NCBI RefSeq assembly: GCF_016623495.1
Contig: NZ_JAEHHL010000013.1
Coordinates: 1-62,345 of the forward strand
DNA from: Thermohalobaculum xanthum
Lineage (GTDB): Bacteria > Pseudomonadota > Alphaproteobacteria > Rhodobacterales > Rhodobacteraceae
Direction: 5' to 3'
DNA length: 62,345 nt
Below are positions 60,602-62,345 of the stretch, one piece after another. Each line of letters begins with the position of its first letter. The stretch's first letter is position 1. Made by a program: the position numbers and the translations under genes. The notes beneath the pieces are model-generated. The model had not been told where the DNA came from and ran no database searches. It saw only the letters and a list, made by a program, of their open reading frames with translations.

Positions 60602-62345
60602 CTAGTCCTGCGGCCGCCAGTCGGTCATGCGCAGCCCCTGGCCGCCCAGTCGCTCGAAGGCGCGGGCGCGGCAGGTCAGGACGATGATCTGCAGGTCGCG
60701 CGCCTGCCGGTGCAGGGCGTCGAACATCTTCTCGATGCGCGCATCGTCCGAATAGACCAGCGCGTCGTCGAGGATCACCGGCACGGGCTGCCCGCCGCGC
60801 GCGAGCAGCCGCGCGAAGGCAAGCCGCGTGAGCACCGCAAGCTGCTCGCGCGTCCCGCCGCTCAGGGCGGCCACGGCCTCGTCCTGCCCGTCACGGCCCA
60901 GCGTCTCGGGCAACAGCGTCGTGTCGTCGAAGCCGACCGACGCCTCGTCCAGCAGCATCGCCAGCAGTGGCTTAAGCTCGGCCATCACCGGGCCGAAATA
61001 CTGGTCCCGTGCCGCCGTTCGGGCCTCGTCGAGCGCGCGCCTGAGGCGCGTGAGCGCCGCGACCTCGGCCTCGACGTGGCCCAGATGCGCCCGCGCCGCC
61101 TCGAGCCGACCGCGCGTCTCCTCGTGGCGTTCCTCGATCGCCTCTTCGGCGCGGGCGGTGATCCGGCCCGTGAGCCCCGCGATCTCGCGCTCGAGCTGCT
61201 CGGTCTCTTCGCGCGCACGGGCGAGGGCCGAGGCTGCGCGGGTCGCCGCGGCCTCGGCAGCGGCAAGATCGGGGGCGTCGGCGCGCAGCGCTTCGGCGCC
61301 GGCGCGGGCTTTGGCATGGGTGTCGGCGGTCTCGGATTCGGCCGCGCGCAACGCCGCCAGCCGCGCGGTGCGGCCATCCTCGGGGCCCAGTGTTTCGTCG
61401 AGCGCGTCCAGCCCCTCGCGCGCCCGGGTCAGCTCGTGGCTGGCGTTGATGTCGGCCTCGCGGGCTGCCTCGTGGCGCGCGCGCGCGGTCTCGCGGGCGG
61501 CGCGCGCCTCGCCCAGCCGTGTCACGGCGGCCGCGTGCGCGGCTTCGGCCGCCTGCGGGTCGGCCGCGCTCTCGCCTGGGTCCGAGGGCGCCGTTGCGTC
61601 CTCGAGCTGACCGATCGCCAGCCGCAACGCGTCGAGCCCCTCGGGCGCATGGGCGTCGAGCTCGGCTTTCGCGCTGCGGGCGGTGCTGCGCGCCTCGGCC
61701 GCCCGCGCCGCGCGCGCGCGCAACGCCGCGAGATCCTCGGCGCCAAGCCGCGCAAGCGCGTCCCGCCGCTCAGCTTCGGCCGTTTCGAGAGCGGCGTCGA
61801 TCTCGGCCGCACCCCGGTCCTCGCCCGGCGCCAGCGTCAGCCGCCCGATCCCGTCGAGATCGAGCGTCACGAGCCCCGCGAGCGCGCGCGTCTCGCCATC
61901 CGCGAGCACCACGTCGCCCAGGCGGACCCGGCCTGCGGCGCCTGCCTCGTAGTTCACGGTGAGCCTGAGCGCCGAGGCCGCGAGGGCGGCCTTCAGCTCG
62001 GTGATCCGGCGTTCGAGCGCGTCGAGCGCGGCCAGCTCGGCGTCGGGCACGGCCAGGCCCCGGGCCTCGGCCGCCGCCTGCTCGCCCCGGCGCCGGGCTT
62101 CCTCGGCGCGTTCCAGCCGGGCGCGCAACTCGGCCAACCGGCTTGCCGCCTCGGCCGCCCGGGCCGCGCGGCGCGCGGCCTCCATGCTGCGGCCCGCGGT
62201 CTCGGCGGCGGTCTCCGCCTCGCGCAGTTCGGCCTCGGCGCGTGCCTGCGCGGCCGCGGCGGCCTCGCGCGCGGCCGCGGTTTCGGCCTTGCGTCCCTCG
62301 GCGCGCGACAGCGACTCCGCCGCCCGGGCGGCGCGGTCGAGGTCC
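60602..62345 (-). CDS. large SMC/RecN-like ATPase of the YhaN type, C-terminal part (5' end beyond window)
   Basis: The frame is open to the right end of the window, so only about 580 C-terminal residues are seen. Most is a long Ala/Glu/Arg-rich coiled coil (RAARAAEAASRLAELRARLE and many similar runs), broken by a beta-hairpin-rich segment around LTVNYEAGAAGRVRLGDVVL. The C-terminal ATPase half has the signature ALSGGTREQLAVLTRLAFAR, Walker B VPVILDDALVYSDD and a His-loop region DLQIIVLTCRARAF. This matches YhaN proteins, which pair with an SbcD-like YhaO nuclease. The Walker A part and the partner gene must lie to the right. Confidence 0.82.
   Translation of the reverse strand, partial: DLDRAARAAESLSRAEGRKAETAAAREAAAAAQARAEAELREAETAAETAGRSMEAARRAARAAEAASRLAELRARLERAEEARRRGEQAAAEARGLAVPDAELAALDALERRITELKAALAASALRLTVNYEAGAAGRVRLGDVVLADGETRALAGLVTLDLDGIGRLTLAPGEDRGAAEIDAALETAEAERRDALARLGAEDLAALRARAARAAEARSTARSAKAELDAHAPEGLDALRLAIGQLEDATAPSDPGESAADPQAAEAAHAAAVTRLGEARAARETARARHEAAREADINASHELTRAREGLDALDETLGPEDGRTARLAALRAAESETADTHAKARAGAEALRADAPDLAAAEAAATRAASALARAREETEQLEREIAGLTGRITARAEEAIEERHEETRGRLEAARAHLGHVEAEVAALTRLRRALDEARTAARDQYFGPVMAELKPLLAMLLDEASVGFDDTTLLPETLGRDGQDEAVAALSGGTREQLAVLTRLAFARLLARGGQPVPVILDDALVYSDDARIEKMFDALHRQARDLQIIVLTCRARAFERLGGQGLRMTDWRPQD

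Overview
The window is very GC-rich (about 70 percent), densely coded alphaproteobacterial chromosome. Gene content and order (dnaX-ybaB...recR, mutL followed by rmuC, the beta-hydroxyaspartate cycle cluster, a class I PHA synthase, a CtrA-type box at comM, a group IV sigma promoter of the RpoE/ChrR type) point to Rhodobacteraceae (Rhodobacter/Paracoccus/Roseobacter relatives). I saw no rRNA, tRNA, CRISPR array, phage or insertion sequence. Apart from the two genes cut by the window ends, all genes look intact.

Layout. 1-9.5 kb: replication and repair housekeeping (end of dnaX, ybaB, an amidinotransferase-fold hydrolase inserted before recR, HAD phosphatase, methyltransferase, msrB, olsB, an esterase, mutL, rmuC). 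9.5-18 kb: a minus-strand group with a translationally coupled dehalogenase, hydrolase and PLP dehydratase, then a TVP38 membrane protein, nicotinate phosphoribosyltransferase, a MAPEG protein and a Slt70-type lytic transglycosylase. 18-22.5 kb: dapA, a P-loop kinase, smpB, a GNAT protein, an AhpD-like enzyme and an OmpA-domain protein. 22.7-27.9 kb: a tightly packed six-gene operon behind a near-ideal RpoE/ECF11 promoter (FAD oxidoreductase, DUF1365, chalcone-isomerase-like, GPH/MFS transporter, DUF3833 lipoprotein, SDR). It resembles the singlet-oxygen-induced operon of Rhodobacter sphaeroides linked to furan fatty acids.

27.9-38.2 kb is the most interesting stretch. The complete beta-hydroxyaspartate cycle (bhcA, bhcB, bhcC, bhcD plus the divergent IclR-type regulator bhcR) lies directly next to a ureide catabolic block: ureidoglycolate lyase, ureidoglycine aminohydrolase, PuuE allantoinase, an RpiR regulator and an NCS1 permease. 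Ureidoglycolate lyase releases glyoxylate, which is the substrate of the bhc enzymes, so the locus reads as a continuous route from allantoin to oxaloacetate. Allantoate amidohydrolase is the one missing step.

38.3-46.2 kb: comM/yifB with a CtrA-type box, a small secreted protein, leuB, a PAS histidine kinase, an HD hydrolase, ahcY and a methyltransferase. 46.3-50.7 kb: an outer-membrane protein with an FNR-type box, then glycosyltransferase, coiled-coil and sulfotransferase-like genes. 50.8-58.6 kb: a branched-chain-amino-acid-type (HAAT) ABC transporter of unknown substrate, flanked by a cupin dioxygenase-like protein, a Gfo/Idh oxidoreductase and an amidase. 58.7-62.3 kb: PHA synthase and the C-terminal part of a large SMC/YhaN-like ATPase that runs off the right end.
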